Source: Spirochaetales bacterium
GTDB lineage: Bacteria > Spirochaetota > Leptospiria > Leptospirales > Leptonemataceae
Assembly: GCA_024233935.1 (NCBI GenBank)
Contig: JACKOY010000002.1
Coordinates: 408,379 to 472,378, forward strand
Length of the DNA stretch: 64,000 nucleotides
Direction of reading: 5' to 3'
Positions 35,719-43,868 of this stretch are shown here, piece after piece (within the stretch, counting starts at the first letter, position 1; each line of letters opens with the position of its first letter). The translations under genes were made by a program, and so were the position numbers. Under the pieces are notes generated by a model. It was not told the origin of the DNA, did no database searches, and saw only the letters and a program-made list of their open reading frames with translations.

Positions 35719-36456
35719 TTACTCGGCATCCTCGCGCACGAAGGGATTCGGAACCACGCGCACATTATCGGGCGGGCTGTACTGAAACAGGCGACCTTCG
35801 AGCTGCGGGTTCACGCGAATATTAGAAAACACAACGCTGGTCTTCTTCCCGTATCCGTCGTCGGCTTCGGCCCGGTGTATCATGTAAGTCTCCGCGTCCA
35901 CATAGAGCACGATCTTCTGGTAGCCGCCGGTGCGTTCCCGTTGATCAAGGTCCAGAACGAAGTAACGACCGCCGAATTCCGCACGCGGCTGAGCGGTGCC
36001 CAAAAAGCGGTAGTGGTATTTGTCAAACAGGCGACTGACACCGGGTCCCGGGTCTTCGCTGAAGATGGGACGCTGACTTTCGTTTTCGGTATTCAATGTC
36101 AAAGATTGCTGACCAACGATATTGGCGCGACGAATGTAATACCACATGATTTCGCCATCGGACACGATCAGGTTGCCCGCCGGTTGACTGAATTCGTAGC
36201 GCAGGCGGCCGGGTTTCTGATAGTAGAGCGTACCGCTCATACTCGAAGAGCGATTGCCCTCGACGGTCGTAATACGGAAGTCGGCGGCGAAGGTCTGCAG
36301 GTCGGCGAAGCGGGCCTCGACCGATTCGCGCAGTCTTTGGGGCGAATTCCAGTTGTGATCGGGCGGATCCGCCTGCAACACACCAACCACCGGCAGGGCC
36401 AGCGCCAGGCCAACCAGGAACGGGGCAAGGTGAGTTTTTCGGGTGATCAAATTCAT
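35719..36456 (-). CDS. lolA: Outer-membrane lipoprotein carrier LolA-like protein
   Basis: A 245-residue periplasmic chaperone that moves lipoproteins from the inner membrane to the outer membrane. A signal peptide (about 1-30) precedes a LolA half-barrel with LQTFAADFRITTVEG, GTLYYQKPGRLRYEFSQPAG and LIVSDGEIMWYYIRR. The Trp in MWYY matches the conserved hydrophobic strand. ATG 36456 places the signal normally. It follows ftsK and precedes the RodZ-like gene. Confidence 0.9.
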   Translation of the reverse strand: MNLITRKTHLAPFLVGLALALPVVGVLQADPPDHNWNSPQRLRESVEARFADLQTFAADFRITTVEGNRSSSMSGTLYYQKPGRLRYEFSQPAGNLIVSDGEIMWYYIRRANIVGQQSLTLNTENESQRPIFSEDPGPGVSRLFDKYHYRFLGTAQPRAEFGGRYFVLDLDQRERTGGYQKIVLYVDAETYMIHRAEADDGYGKKTSVVFSNIRVNPQLEGRLFQYSPPDNVRVVPNPFVREDAE

Positions 36457-36559
36457 TTTGCCTGAGCACAAAGCGGCAATCCGGTGCCTCAGACCCTACC
36501 AGGACCGGTCTTATGCCGCATAGCCGACCCTGGTACTGCCCCGAAAGACCGATGCCGGG

Positions 36560-39538
36560 TCAAGACCTTTTCACAATTTCCCTGGGCTTGTTGCCGATGG
36601 CGGGCCCGAGGTATCCCTTTTGCTCCAGAAGCTCGATAATGTTGGCCGCCCGGTTGTAACCGATGCGCAACCGCCGCTGCAGATAGGACGTCGAGGTCTT
36701 TCCGGACTCCAGAATGACCTGCCAGGCCTGTTCGAAAAGCTCCGGATCGACTTCGCCCTGGTCGTCCAGGGAGTCGTTCGACTCCTCTTCGAGGTCCACG
36801 TAGGCCGGCTCACCGAAACGACGTGATCGCTGCACGATGCTTTCGATTTCTTCTTCCGTGATCAGCGGCGCCTGAATGCGGGAAAGGCCGGTAGCCGTTG
36901 GCGATTTGTACAACAAATCGCCCCGGCCGAGCAGGGTTTCGGCGCCGTTGGCGTCCAAAATCGTGCGGCTGTCGGTCTTCTGCGCCACGTGAAAGGCGAT
37001 GCGCGCGGGGCAGTTCGCCTTAATCAGCGCGGTGATGACATCGACCGAAGGCCTCTGGGTTGCCATAACCACGTGAATGCCGACCGCCCGCGCCTTCTGC
37101 GTGAGTCGTATGATCGAATCTTCCACGTCTTTGGCGGCGACCATCATCAGGTCCGAAAGTTCGTCAATGACGACGACGATGTAGGGCATGTGGCTCAGGT
37201 CGGCCCGACCCAGGGTGCCGGCTTTCAGGCGTTCGTTATAAGAACGAATATCCCGACAACGCAGGCGCGAAAGGATCGTGTAGCGGCGTTCCATTTCGGC
37301 AACTATCCAGTTGAGTGCTTTGGAGGCCAGGCGCACATCGGTGATGACCGGCATGATCAGGTGCGGAATACCCTCGAAGAGCTTCAGCTCGACCATTTTG
37401 GGATCAATCATGATAAAGCGCACGTCTTCGGGCGAGCGGCTGAAAAGCAGCGAGGCGATCACCGCGTTGAGATATACGGACTTACCCGAACCGGTAGCCC
37501 CCGCGATCAAGAGGTGTGGCAGGCGTGTCAGATCGACATGCACCCTTTCACCTGCAATGTTCTTGCCCAGAACGATGGCCAGGTCGCGTCCGGGGTCGCG
37601 TTCGTTGCGCAAAAGATCGCGCAGCACCACCTGCTCGCGCTGGCGGTTTGGCAGCTCAATGCCCACCGTCGACTTGCCCGGAATGGGAGCAATGATGCGA
37701 ACCGAGGGTGCTTCCAGGTTCATTTTGATCTCGTCCTGAATGCCGAGAATCTTGGATACCTTCACGCCCGGTTCCAGTTTCACTTCATAAAGCGTGATAA
37801 TCGGACCGCGTTGAGTGCGCACCACCCGTCCCTGGATGCCGTAGTCCTGCATGACCTGCTCCAGGCGCCGTTTGGTCTGTTCTATGTCCTGGCTGATGTC
37901 GGCGACGGGGGCGTGCTCACCCGGCTGTAGAACGTCCAGGGGGATACTGTAGCGACGACCACGGCCTTCAAAGTCAGGAACGGCACTCAAGGGCAATTCG
38001 TCGGATTCTTCGCTCAGAACACGCCGCGGAGCCACGCTGCGTTCTTCGACGGGCGCCGGGCAGGCCGGCATTGCCTGCCCGCTGAAACCGGTATCGGCGA
38101 GGCTATCGTGCTCTTCCGGGTCTGCCGCCTCTTCGCTTGCGGGGTCGGATTCGTAGTCATACTCGGAGCTCTGGCTACGACCGACGGCTTCAAGGGCCAT
38201 TTCGGGCTCAAAGGGATCGGCCGCGACATCGGCGGACTCGTATTGCTCTTCATCAATCGATGGCGTAACGGGCTCGTCCCGGCGCCGCGCCGGACCACCG
38301 AAATCGGCCTCGTCGGTCCAGCGCGTGAGTCGCTCGCTCTGTCCCGGCCGCGGTTTTTCAAGCACCGAAAGGTCAATGTCACGCATCAGGCGTTCGCTCT
38401 GGTCAGCCTGGTAGACGCCAGGAACCGGGCTTGAGGACACACGGCGACGCCGTTCGATGGCGCGACCGGAACTGGCCGGAAGCACGCTGCGAAAGTGAAA
38501 ACGACTTTCATCGTCGTTAAAATAGCCCTCGAAGCTTTCGCGTGAAACAGCTGCGGGTGTTGCCCGGGTCCGCAGCTCATTGGACCGTGGGGCGCTGCGC
38601 CGGTCTTCCGGCGGACGCAGCGCGGCCAGAGCTTCTTCCAGCCGGCGGGCGCGTCCGGCCAGTTGTTGGTTCTTCTGATTCCATTCGTTTGAAGCGGCGA
38701 CCCCGGTTTCCGGCGGCGGCTGCGGTGTTTCCACTGCCTCGTCTTTGGTAGGTCCGGCGGGCTTCTCGTCAGCGGTCCGGTCTTCGACCACGACTCTTTC
38801 CAGCCAGGGGCGCACCGAAGCCACCTCGGCCCGCATAAACTCACGCCGATCCGGCGTCTTTTGCGCGACCGGCGGGGGCGCCGGCCTCGGCGTCTCTGCC
38901 CGCGGAGCCGGTTCGTACATGTTTTTAGAAAACAATTCCCCGTAGGCGCCCAGAAAGCCCGCCAGCTGGTCCCGCAGGCGGTGCAGGAAGACCGGAACCG
39001 GTATCCGGATCGCGAGGAACACGCCGGTTATGAGAATGCCGAGCGATAGAATCACCGAGCCATACGCGCCGAAGAGCATTTGAAAGGCGCCGCCGGCCTG
39101 GGATCCCAGCATGCCGCCCGCGCTCCGGGATGGCTGGCCGGCCTCGCCGTTTAAAAGCGCACCCAGAAGCGAGGTGCCGATCATGACAGTCACGACCGCG
39201 ACCACCCGGGAGAGCGGATCGGTGAAGCCGCCGCGATAGATTGTCAAAAGACCGAGCACGAACAGGTACGGCCCCAGCAGGAAGGCCGAATTCCCGAACA
39301 TATAGAGCAAAAACTCCGAACAGTAGTGCCCGACAGTTCCGATCAGATTGTCACCAGGCACCGGGGTCCCGGCGGCCAGCTGGCTGCGCAGGGACATCAG
39401 AGCGATAAACGTCAGAATTCCGACGAGAATCAGGATCGTTCCAAAGAGTTCCGTAACACCGGATTTTTTCATGGGTCGCGGAGACTCCGGCGGTGTCCCC
39501 GGCTGGCTTTTTCCCGTCACTTCGTCCATACGGTTCAT
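36560..39538 (-). CDS. ftsK: DNA translocase FtsK/SpoIIIE
   Basis: A 992-residue division-site DNA motor that pumps chromosome termini and activates dimer resolution. About four N-terminal membrane helices lie within residues 28-185. A long Pro/Glu/Arg-rich linker extends to about 540. The motor has Walker A AGATGSGKSVYLNAVIASLL and Walker B PYIVVVIDELSDLMM. The C-terminal gamma winged helix (SYLQRRLRIGYNRAANIIEL) reads KOPS-type sequences. ATG 39538 is chosen; the frame upstream overlaps the divergent DUF2461 gene. Confidence 0.95.
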   Translation of the reverse strand: MNRMDEVTGKSQPGTPPESPRPMKKSGVTELFGTILILVGILTFIALMSLRSQLAAGTPVPGDNLIGTVGHYCSEFLLYMFGNSAFLLGPYLFVLGLLTIYRGGFTDPLSRVVAVVTVMIGTSLLGALLNGEAGQPSRSAGGMLGSQAGGAFQMLFGAYGSVILSLGILITGVFLAIRIPVPVFLHRLRDQLAGFLGAYGELFSKNMYEPAPRAETPRPAPPPVAQKTPDRREFMRAEVASVRPWLERVVVEDRTADEKPAGPTKDEAVETPQPPPETGVAASNEWNQKNQQLAGRARRLEEALAALRPPEDRRSAPRSNELRTRATPAAVSRESFEGYFNDDESRFHFRSVLPASSGRAIERRRRVSSSPVPGVYQADQSERLMRDIDLSVLEKPRPGQSERLTRWTDEADFGGPARRRDEPVTPSIDEEQYESADVAADPFEPEMALEAVGRSQSSEYDYESDPASEEAADPEEHDSLADTGFSGQAMPACPAPVEERSVAPRRVLSEESDELPLSAVPDFEGRGRRYSIPLDVLQPGEHAPVADISQDIEQTKRRLEQVMQDYGIQGRVVRTQRGPIITLYEVKLEPGVKVSKILGIQDEIKMNLEAPSVRIIAPIPGKSTVGIELPNRQREQVVLRDLLRNERDPGRDLAIVLGKNIAGERVHVDLTRLPHLLIAGATGSGKSVYLNAVIASLLFSRSPEDVRFIMIDPKMVELKLFEGIPHLIMPVITDVRLASKALNWIVAEMERRYTILSRLRCRDIRSYNERLKAGTLGRADLSHMPYIVVVIDELSDLMMVAAKDVEDSIIRLTQKARAVGIHVVMATQRPSVDVITALIKANCPARIAFHVAQKTDSRTILDANGAETLLGRGDLLYKSPTATGLSRIQAPLITEEEIESIVQRSRRFGEPAYVDLEEESNDSLDDQGEVDPELFEQAWQVILESGKTSTSYLQRRLRIGYNRAANIIELLEQKGYLGPAIGNKPREIVKRS

Positions 39539-39686
39539 TATCGGAGCGCCGTCCGGGTCCGACCGGAATTTCTGAAAACCGGCGAAAAGGGTTGTCGATT
39601 GGTCCAGAAAGCCCTGCCCTGTTCCTCTCTCTGGCATGGCGGGCCGGCAATTCGGGTCCGCCGGTGTCGAAAACGCGGAGCAGTGC

Positions 39687-40355
39687 ATGCAGAAGGCGAC
39701 TCTGGACTTTCTAAAAAAGTTGAAACGCAACAACAACCGGGACTGGTTCGGGGACCATCGGGCCGAATACGATGCGGCGCTGGCCGACCTCCACGAGACT
39801 GTCGATCAAATCATTGTCGCGACCGCCCGCTTCGACTCCAGCATCAAAAAGAGCCTGAAAGCAAAGGACTGTGTATTTCGCATCTACCGGGACGTGCGTT
39901 TTTCTAAAGAAAAGAGCCCCTACAAACCCCACTTCGGCGCGCTGATCGGCCCGGAAGGGCGCAAGGGCATGTTGCGGGCCGGCTACTACTTCCATGTAGA
40001 ACCGGGGGGTCGCTCCATGCTGGGTGGCGGCCTGCACCAGCCGCCCGGACCAACCATACAAAAGATTCGTGAGGCCATCTCCCGGAACGGCCAGGCAATG
40101 CGTAAGATTATCGAAGAAAAGAAATTTCGGGACACCTTCGGCGAGCTCGATGGCGAAAGCCTCAAAAGCGCCCCCCGGGGCTTCTCGGCCGACCACCCGG
40201 AAATCGAACTGCTGCGTCTGAAGAGTTTCACAGCCATCCAGAAGGTGCCCGACGAAGTGATGCTGGACCCAAAGCTGCCCGACCGGGCGGCAACAGTGTT
40301 TCGTGTGTTATTCCCTTTAAACGTGTTTTTGGACCGCGCCGTCCTCGCGAAGTAA
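39687..40355 (+). CDS. DUF2461 family protein
   Basis: A 222-residue cytosolic protein of the DUF2461/TIGR02453 family, whose function is unknown. Family landmarks are LDFLKKLKRNNNRDWFGDHR at the start, FRIYRDVRFSKEKSPYKPHF in the middle and a Gly-rich YYFHVEPGGRSMLGGG segment. ATG 39687 sits just before the conserved N-terminus. It is divergent from ftsK with 148 bp between starts. Confidence 0.88.
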   Translation: MQKATLDFLKKLKRNNNRDWFGDHRAEYDAALADLHETVDQIIVATARFDSSIKKSLKAKDCVFRIYRDVRFSKEKSPYKPHFGALIGPEGRKGMLRAGYYFHVEPGGRSMLGGGLHQPPGPTIQKIREAISRNGQAMRKIIEEKKFRDTFGELDGESLKSAPRGFSADHPEIELLRLKSFTAIQKVPDEVMLDPKLPDRAATVFRVLFPLNVFLDRAVLAK

Positions 40356-40492
40356 ACGCGCGAATTTTGAAGTAGGTCAGAGAGGCTGCATCGTCCGCTC
40401 GCACCGGCGCGCAAACAATTACGTAGCATTAAGAATCCTGCTTGCCCTCCGTCGCAGTTCGCAGAGAATCCAGTCAGCAGGAGATTAGCCCA

Positions 40493-40810
40493 ATGGACGA
40501 ACGAAGAAAATACCCGCGCCTGAGCTCCAATTTCAGCCTGAAAGTGCAGCCGTCGCCCCATGGAGAAGGCACCGGAGAGAACGTCAGCCAGCACGGCATG
40601 TTCTTCTTTCACGATGGCCCGCTTGCCATCGGAAGCCTGCTCGACCTGTCCGTTCGACTGCCCGGCATGGCTGGCTCCATAGATGTGAAAGGCAAAGTGG
40701 TGCGTTGCGAGGCGCCGACCTCCGGTCAGCGCCACGGAATCGCGGTCGCTTTCGTCAACGTCGATCCCGACACCGACAAAAGCCTGACCGAAATGCTGAA
40801 CGCGCTTTAA
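40493..40810 (+). CDS. Single-domain PilZ protein
   Basis: A 105-residue cytosolic c-di-GMP receptor candidate. Both ligand motifs are present: RRKYPR near the N-terminus (RxxxR) and ENVSQHGMFF (NxSxxG). The closing GIAVAFVNVD strand is typical. GGAG lies 9 bases before ATG 40493. It converges with the dodecin gene, the two stops overlapping by 4 bp. A diguanylate cyclase is not in the window. Confidence 0.88.
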   Translation: MDERRKYPRLSSNFSLKVQPSPHGEGTGENVSQHGMFFFHDGPLAIGSLLDLSVRLPGMAGSIDVKGKVVRCEAPTSGQRHGIAVAFVNVDPDTDKSLTEMLNAL

Positions 40811-41022
40811 CCGCCGGACTGGTACTTGAAGCTGACGCTGACCCGCGCCCGGTAGGCCACGACTTTACCGTCCTCAAGTTTGAGGTCGAGGTCTTTGATT
40901 TCCGCAATTCGCAGGTCCTTGAGGGATTTTCCGGCCGTTTCGATGGCGTGTTTGGCCGCTTCTTCCCATGAATTCTTACTGGTTCCTACGATTTCTATAA
41001 CTTTGTAAACGGCATCGTCCAT
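40807..41022 (-). CDS. Dodecin family flavin-binding protein
   Basis: A 71-residue protein matching dodecin, a dodecameric flavin store. It opens YKVIEIVGTSKNSWEEAAKH, has the helix ending GKSLKDLRIAEI and closes with the antiparallel strands VVAYRARVSVSFKY. The conserved Trp that stacks on flavin is at position 19 (NSWEE). It is a single gene converging with the PilZ gene. Confidence 0.9.
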   Translation of the reverse strand: MDDAVYKVIEIVGTSKNSWEEAAKHAIETAGKSLKDLRIAEIKDLDLKLEDGKVVAYRARVSVSFKYQSGG

Positions 41023-41129
41023 AGACTGGCTCCTCTGCGCCGCGAATGCTCTCCCGGTCGCCCAGGGACACTGACCGGCCCCTGGGATCTGTCAACGAAA
41101 GGCCAAAAAAAGCGAGGCTCAAGCGCGGG

Positions 41130-42068
41130 TCATGACACGGCTTCCCACTCGTAGCCAACCCGGGGAAAGTGAACGTACAGGGCACCCAGTTCGCGGTCCG
41201 TGCGCTCGATGACGATTTCATTGTCATCGAGCTCGCGCAGAACTCCCACCGAAGGCGATCGACCATAGTCGGCTGGCTGTACGCCAATCCGGGTGCCCAC
41301 GGCCGGATCCTGAGCAGAAGAATCGACCGGTCGGTCCTCGGGCGCTGCCATTACAACCGCCAGGCAATGGTCCGGCGGAGCCGAGCGCGGGGCGTTGCTT
41401 TCGGACAGCGCCTTAAGTCGGTCCATCCAATCACGCACGTTCGCAAAACCGTCGAGTTGTAGAGCCGCACTGTAAAACTGACGGATGTACCAGAGCGGCG
41501 CGAGGACCGAAAAATCCGCGAGACCGGGTTCTTTGCCCGAAAGGAACGCGCCCGCCGCCAGTTCCTGGTCCAGACTCCGGAGCCAGGCCTGCAGGGATGC
41601 CGCCGCGGCCCGGGGTTGGAACTGAACCCCGCGTGATTCGCGCATCAGTTCTGCGCGATCTTTCTGGAGCGCAGCCAGTTGTTCGCGGCCCAGGATTTTC
41701 AGCATGGTTCGCACGCCACCGGGCTGAAACACCAGGGCGTTGGCACAGGCGAAAAGCGCCGTGCCGGCATAACTCTCAGCCAACCGGCTGAGCGTGGGCG
41801 AAGGGGCCAGAAACGATGGCGAGGCTTTGATGGCCTCGAGTCGCGCCGCGATCAGACTCGTGTCACAATAGAAGTGACGGCCTTGCTGGAGCACCGGTAT
41901 GCGTCGATATCCGCCCACCAGGCGTTCCAGTTCCGGTCTGGGAAGCACCATCGGTTGTTCGATCGAGGTCCAGGGCAGGCGCTTCTGGGCCAGGATCAAA
42001 CGCGCCTTTTCCGAAAAGGGCGAAAGCGCGTAGTGGTGCAAAATGAGTCCGGGTTCTTGTTCGCTCAT
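41130..42068 (-). CDS. Glutathione S-transferase-like protein with extra C-terminal domain
   Basis: A 312-residue protein. The N-terminal thioredoxin-fold domain (LILHHYALSPFSEKARLILA, and GYRRIPVLQQGRHFYCDTSLI with the cis-Pro) and the all-helical C-terminal domain (about 90-220) fit soluble GSTs. An extra segment of about 85 residues (230-312) ends HFPRVGYEWEAVS and is not part of the family. The catalytic Tyr/Ser/Cys is not obvious; Ser17 is the best candidate. It starts inside the stop of the upstream membrane-protein gene (ATGA). Confidence 0.8.
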   Translation of the reverse strand: MSEQEPGLILHHYALSPFSEKARLILAQKRLPWTSIEQPMVLPRPELERLVGGYRRIPVLQQGRHFYCDTSLIAARLEAIKASPSFLAPSPTLSRLAESYAGTALFACANALVFQPGGVRTMLKILGREQLAALQKDRAELMRESRGVQFQPRAAAASLQAWLRSLDQELAAGAFLSGKEPGLADFSVLAPLWYIRQFYSAALQLDGFANVRDWMDRLKALSESNAPRSAPPDHCLAVVMAAPEDRPVDSSAQDPAVGTRIGVQPADYGRSPSVGVLRELDDNEIVIERTDRELGALYVHFPRVGYEWEAVS

Positions 42069-42793
42069 GGTGCGTTGCCGCCGCTCAGGGCGACGGCGGG
42101 GGGCGCCGACGCGTTTTTCAGGCCGAGTTCCATGCGCTGCCGATCCTTCCGCGAAAGCAAATAGACAAACGGCAGTAGCGGGGCGTGGTATTCTTCCCTG
42201 TAAAGCAACTCTCGATCGGGAAGCACCTCAAACAAGTCGACCGCGTTCCACTGATGGGATTGTGGGACCCGGCTTGCAAAAGTGAGCTCACGCTGCGCGG
42301 TTTCGATTGTAATGGCTTCGAACAGGTAGTAGGCGGATACAAATCCGAAAAAACGCAGAATCGACATCGACCACGCTGCGTTTCCGGAGTGTCGATAGAG
42401 CCCGCCCAGGGCCAGCGGACTCCAGCGCAGGCGCACCACCAGAATCTGCTTGCGGGTAACAGCCAGAGCCTTCGTGAAATCCAGATATCCGGCCGGCGCC
42501 TGAACGCCCGTATTCGATATGCGAAGCAGGTGGTCCGGAAGTCGTCGCAAGATCAAGATAACCAGAACAAACGCCGTTATCGGCGCGGCATTGCCGGCGA
42601 CCAGAGCTGCGGCGCCTTCGGACAGCCAGCCATAGTAACGATTCAACTCCAGAAACGGGAGGCGCGCCGCATGTACCAAAGCGACCGCAGGCACGAAGGC
42701 CACAAGCAATCGGGCCAGGCCAGGCCATTCGGCCAGGTTTCTGGCAAAAATTGTACTCGGGGACGAAGTAGCCTCCCGCGGCGAACCCTGCAT
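42065..42793 (-). CDS. Unrecognised membrane protein upstream of GST-like gene
   Basis: A 242-residue protein with two or three hydrophobic segments (about 20-42, 60-80, and SILRFFGFVSAYYLFEAI) and soluble stretches between. No family is recognised. The C-terminus is soluble (EEYHAPLLPFVYLLSRKDRQ). ATG 42793 is the chosen start. Its stop overlaps the GST-like start by 4 bp, so the two are coupled. The 278 bp up to the divergent lipoprotein gene holds no other frame I trust. Confidence 0.65.
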   Translation of the reverse strand: MQGSPREATSSPSTIFARNLAEWPGLARLLVAFVPAVALVHAARLPFLELNRYYGWLSEGAAALVAGNAAPITAFVLVILILRRLPDHLLRISNTGVQAPAGYLDFTKALAVTRKQILVVRLRWSPLALGGLYRHSGNAAWSMSILRFFGFVSAYYLFEAITIETAQRELTFASRVPQSHQWNAVDLFEVLPDRELLYREEYHAPLLPFVYLLSRKDRQRMELGLKNASAPPAVALSGGNAP

Positions 42794-43071
42794 CGTCTGT
42801 AACCCACGCCGTGACGGCCTTTCCGAAAAGCACAATTTTTTTGATCGTTTGAGGCGCGCGACCGGTTGCCTTCACGTGGGAACTGGCGCGCCACAAGACC
42901 TGAATGGCGGCCCCTCGGAGATTGCCAACCCGGGACAGCTTGAGCACGCAGATCGTCGTTCCCCGGCACGATCGCTCGAAAATCTTACATTCCCAAAACA
43001 TCCAAACAGGGCAAGTCGTTGCACGGTCGGCAGTCCGGAGGAACGGTGTCCCCAAAACAGGAGAACCACCT

Positions 43072-43518
43072 ATGCAAAGAAAACGGATCAAAACTTCCCT
43101 TCCGCTGGTCGGTCTGAGCGTGTTACTTGCTTTCGGCTATTGCGGCGATGGATCGGAAGAAAACGCCGGCAACGAAGCGAATCAAACAACACCGGCTGTC
43201 GCTCTGACCGGAACTCCGGCCCAGAACATGATCACGGTGATGGAAATGGGCGTAAATGCGCTTCGCAACAATTCATCGAATCCCGGAGCGGCAGCGGCCG
43301 AGCTGAATTCCCTCATGGCTTCGTACGATATCGCGGACATACGGGCCCAATCCAGGGCAGCCCGTGATGCTGGCCAGGGCGCCACGGACGCCGAAAAGAG
43401 TCGCTTCCAAGCTTTGCTGGAAGAATACAAGACGCTTTCCACCCAGGTGGGCGCCATCGACCCGGCTGCCTTCAACGCTGCCCATAGCGAATGGTCGCGT
43501 CTTTGGTCGATCAACTGA
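43072..43518 (+). CDS. Small predicted lipoprotein
   Basis: A 148-residue exported protein. The signal MQRKRIKTSLPLVGLSVLLA runs into FGYCGDGSEEN, a relaxed lipobox with Cys at 24 of the kind seen in spirochaetes. The mature part is helical and Ala/Asn-rich (for example NALRNNSSNPGAAAAELNSL) and has no recognised domain. AGGAG lies 8 bases before ATG 43072. It is followed by the peptidoglycan-binding mini-protein and the glycosidase gene, forming a likely operon. Confidence 0.75.
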   Translation: MQRKRIKTSLPLVGLSVLLAFGYCGDGSEENAGNEANQTTPAVALTGTPAQNMITVMEMGVNALRNNSSNPGAAAAELNSLMASYDIADIRAQSRAARDAGQGATDAEKSRFQALLEEYKTLSTQVGAIDPAAFNAAHSEWSRLWSIN

Positions 43519-43564
43519 TTCACAAATACAGAGCAACTCTCTACACAATTCAAGGAGCAAGAGA

Positions 43565-43831
43565 ATGGCAGGAACTTACGACATTAAGAGCATTCAAGAG
43601 GCGCTGACCATGTGCGGCGCCAATCCGGGCAAAGTCGATGGCAAGGCGGGACCCAACACGGAAGCAGCAATCAAACGCTTTCAGAAAGAGGCCGGTGTGG
43701 CAGTCGATGGCATTGTCGGGCCGAATACGGCCGCAGCCCTTTCGCGCGAACTCGGAGAAGTTTCCGTGCGTGCCTCGGGACTGAAGGGCTATTTCGCCGG
43801 CGGCGGTGGAAGCGCGGCTTCTGATATGTAA
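43565..43831 (+). CDS. Peptidoglycan-binding domain mini-protein without signal peptide
   Basis: An 88-residue protein that is almost entirely a PG_binding_1 domain: SIQEALTMCGANPGKVDGKA, then GPNTEAAIKRFQKEAGVAVD and GIVGPNTAAAL. This fold normally targets wall hydrolases to murein, but here there is neither a catalytic domain nor a signal peptide. AGGAG is 8 bases before ATG 43565. A Gly-rich tail (YFAGGGGSAASDM) closes it. It may be cytosolic, or exported by an unknown route. Confidence 0.8.
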   Translation: MAGTYDIKSIQEALTMCGANPGKVDGKAGPNTEAAIKRFQKEAGVAVDGIVGPNTAAALSRELGEVSVRASGLKGYFAGGGGSAASDM

Positions 43832-43863
43832 GACACATGTTCCACGAACATCCGGCGTCTTAC
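43828..43863. promoter_or_regulatory. Compound hairpin upstream of the glycosidase start
   Basis: GTAAGAC (43828-43834) pairs with GTCTTAC (43857-43863), enclosing a second perfect pair, ATGTTC (43837-43842) and GAACAT (43846-43851), around a CAC loop. It begins at the stop of the peptidoglycan-binding gene and ends 5 bases before ATG 43869, so it could mask that start. There is no T-run, so regulation is likelier than termination. Confidence 0.45.
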
Positions 43864-43868
43864 GCCGC

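Noticed and set aside
36989..37930. A 313-codon open frame antisense to ftsK
   Set aside because: It lies over the conserved FtsK motor, and its translation has no recognisable domain.
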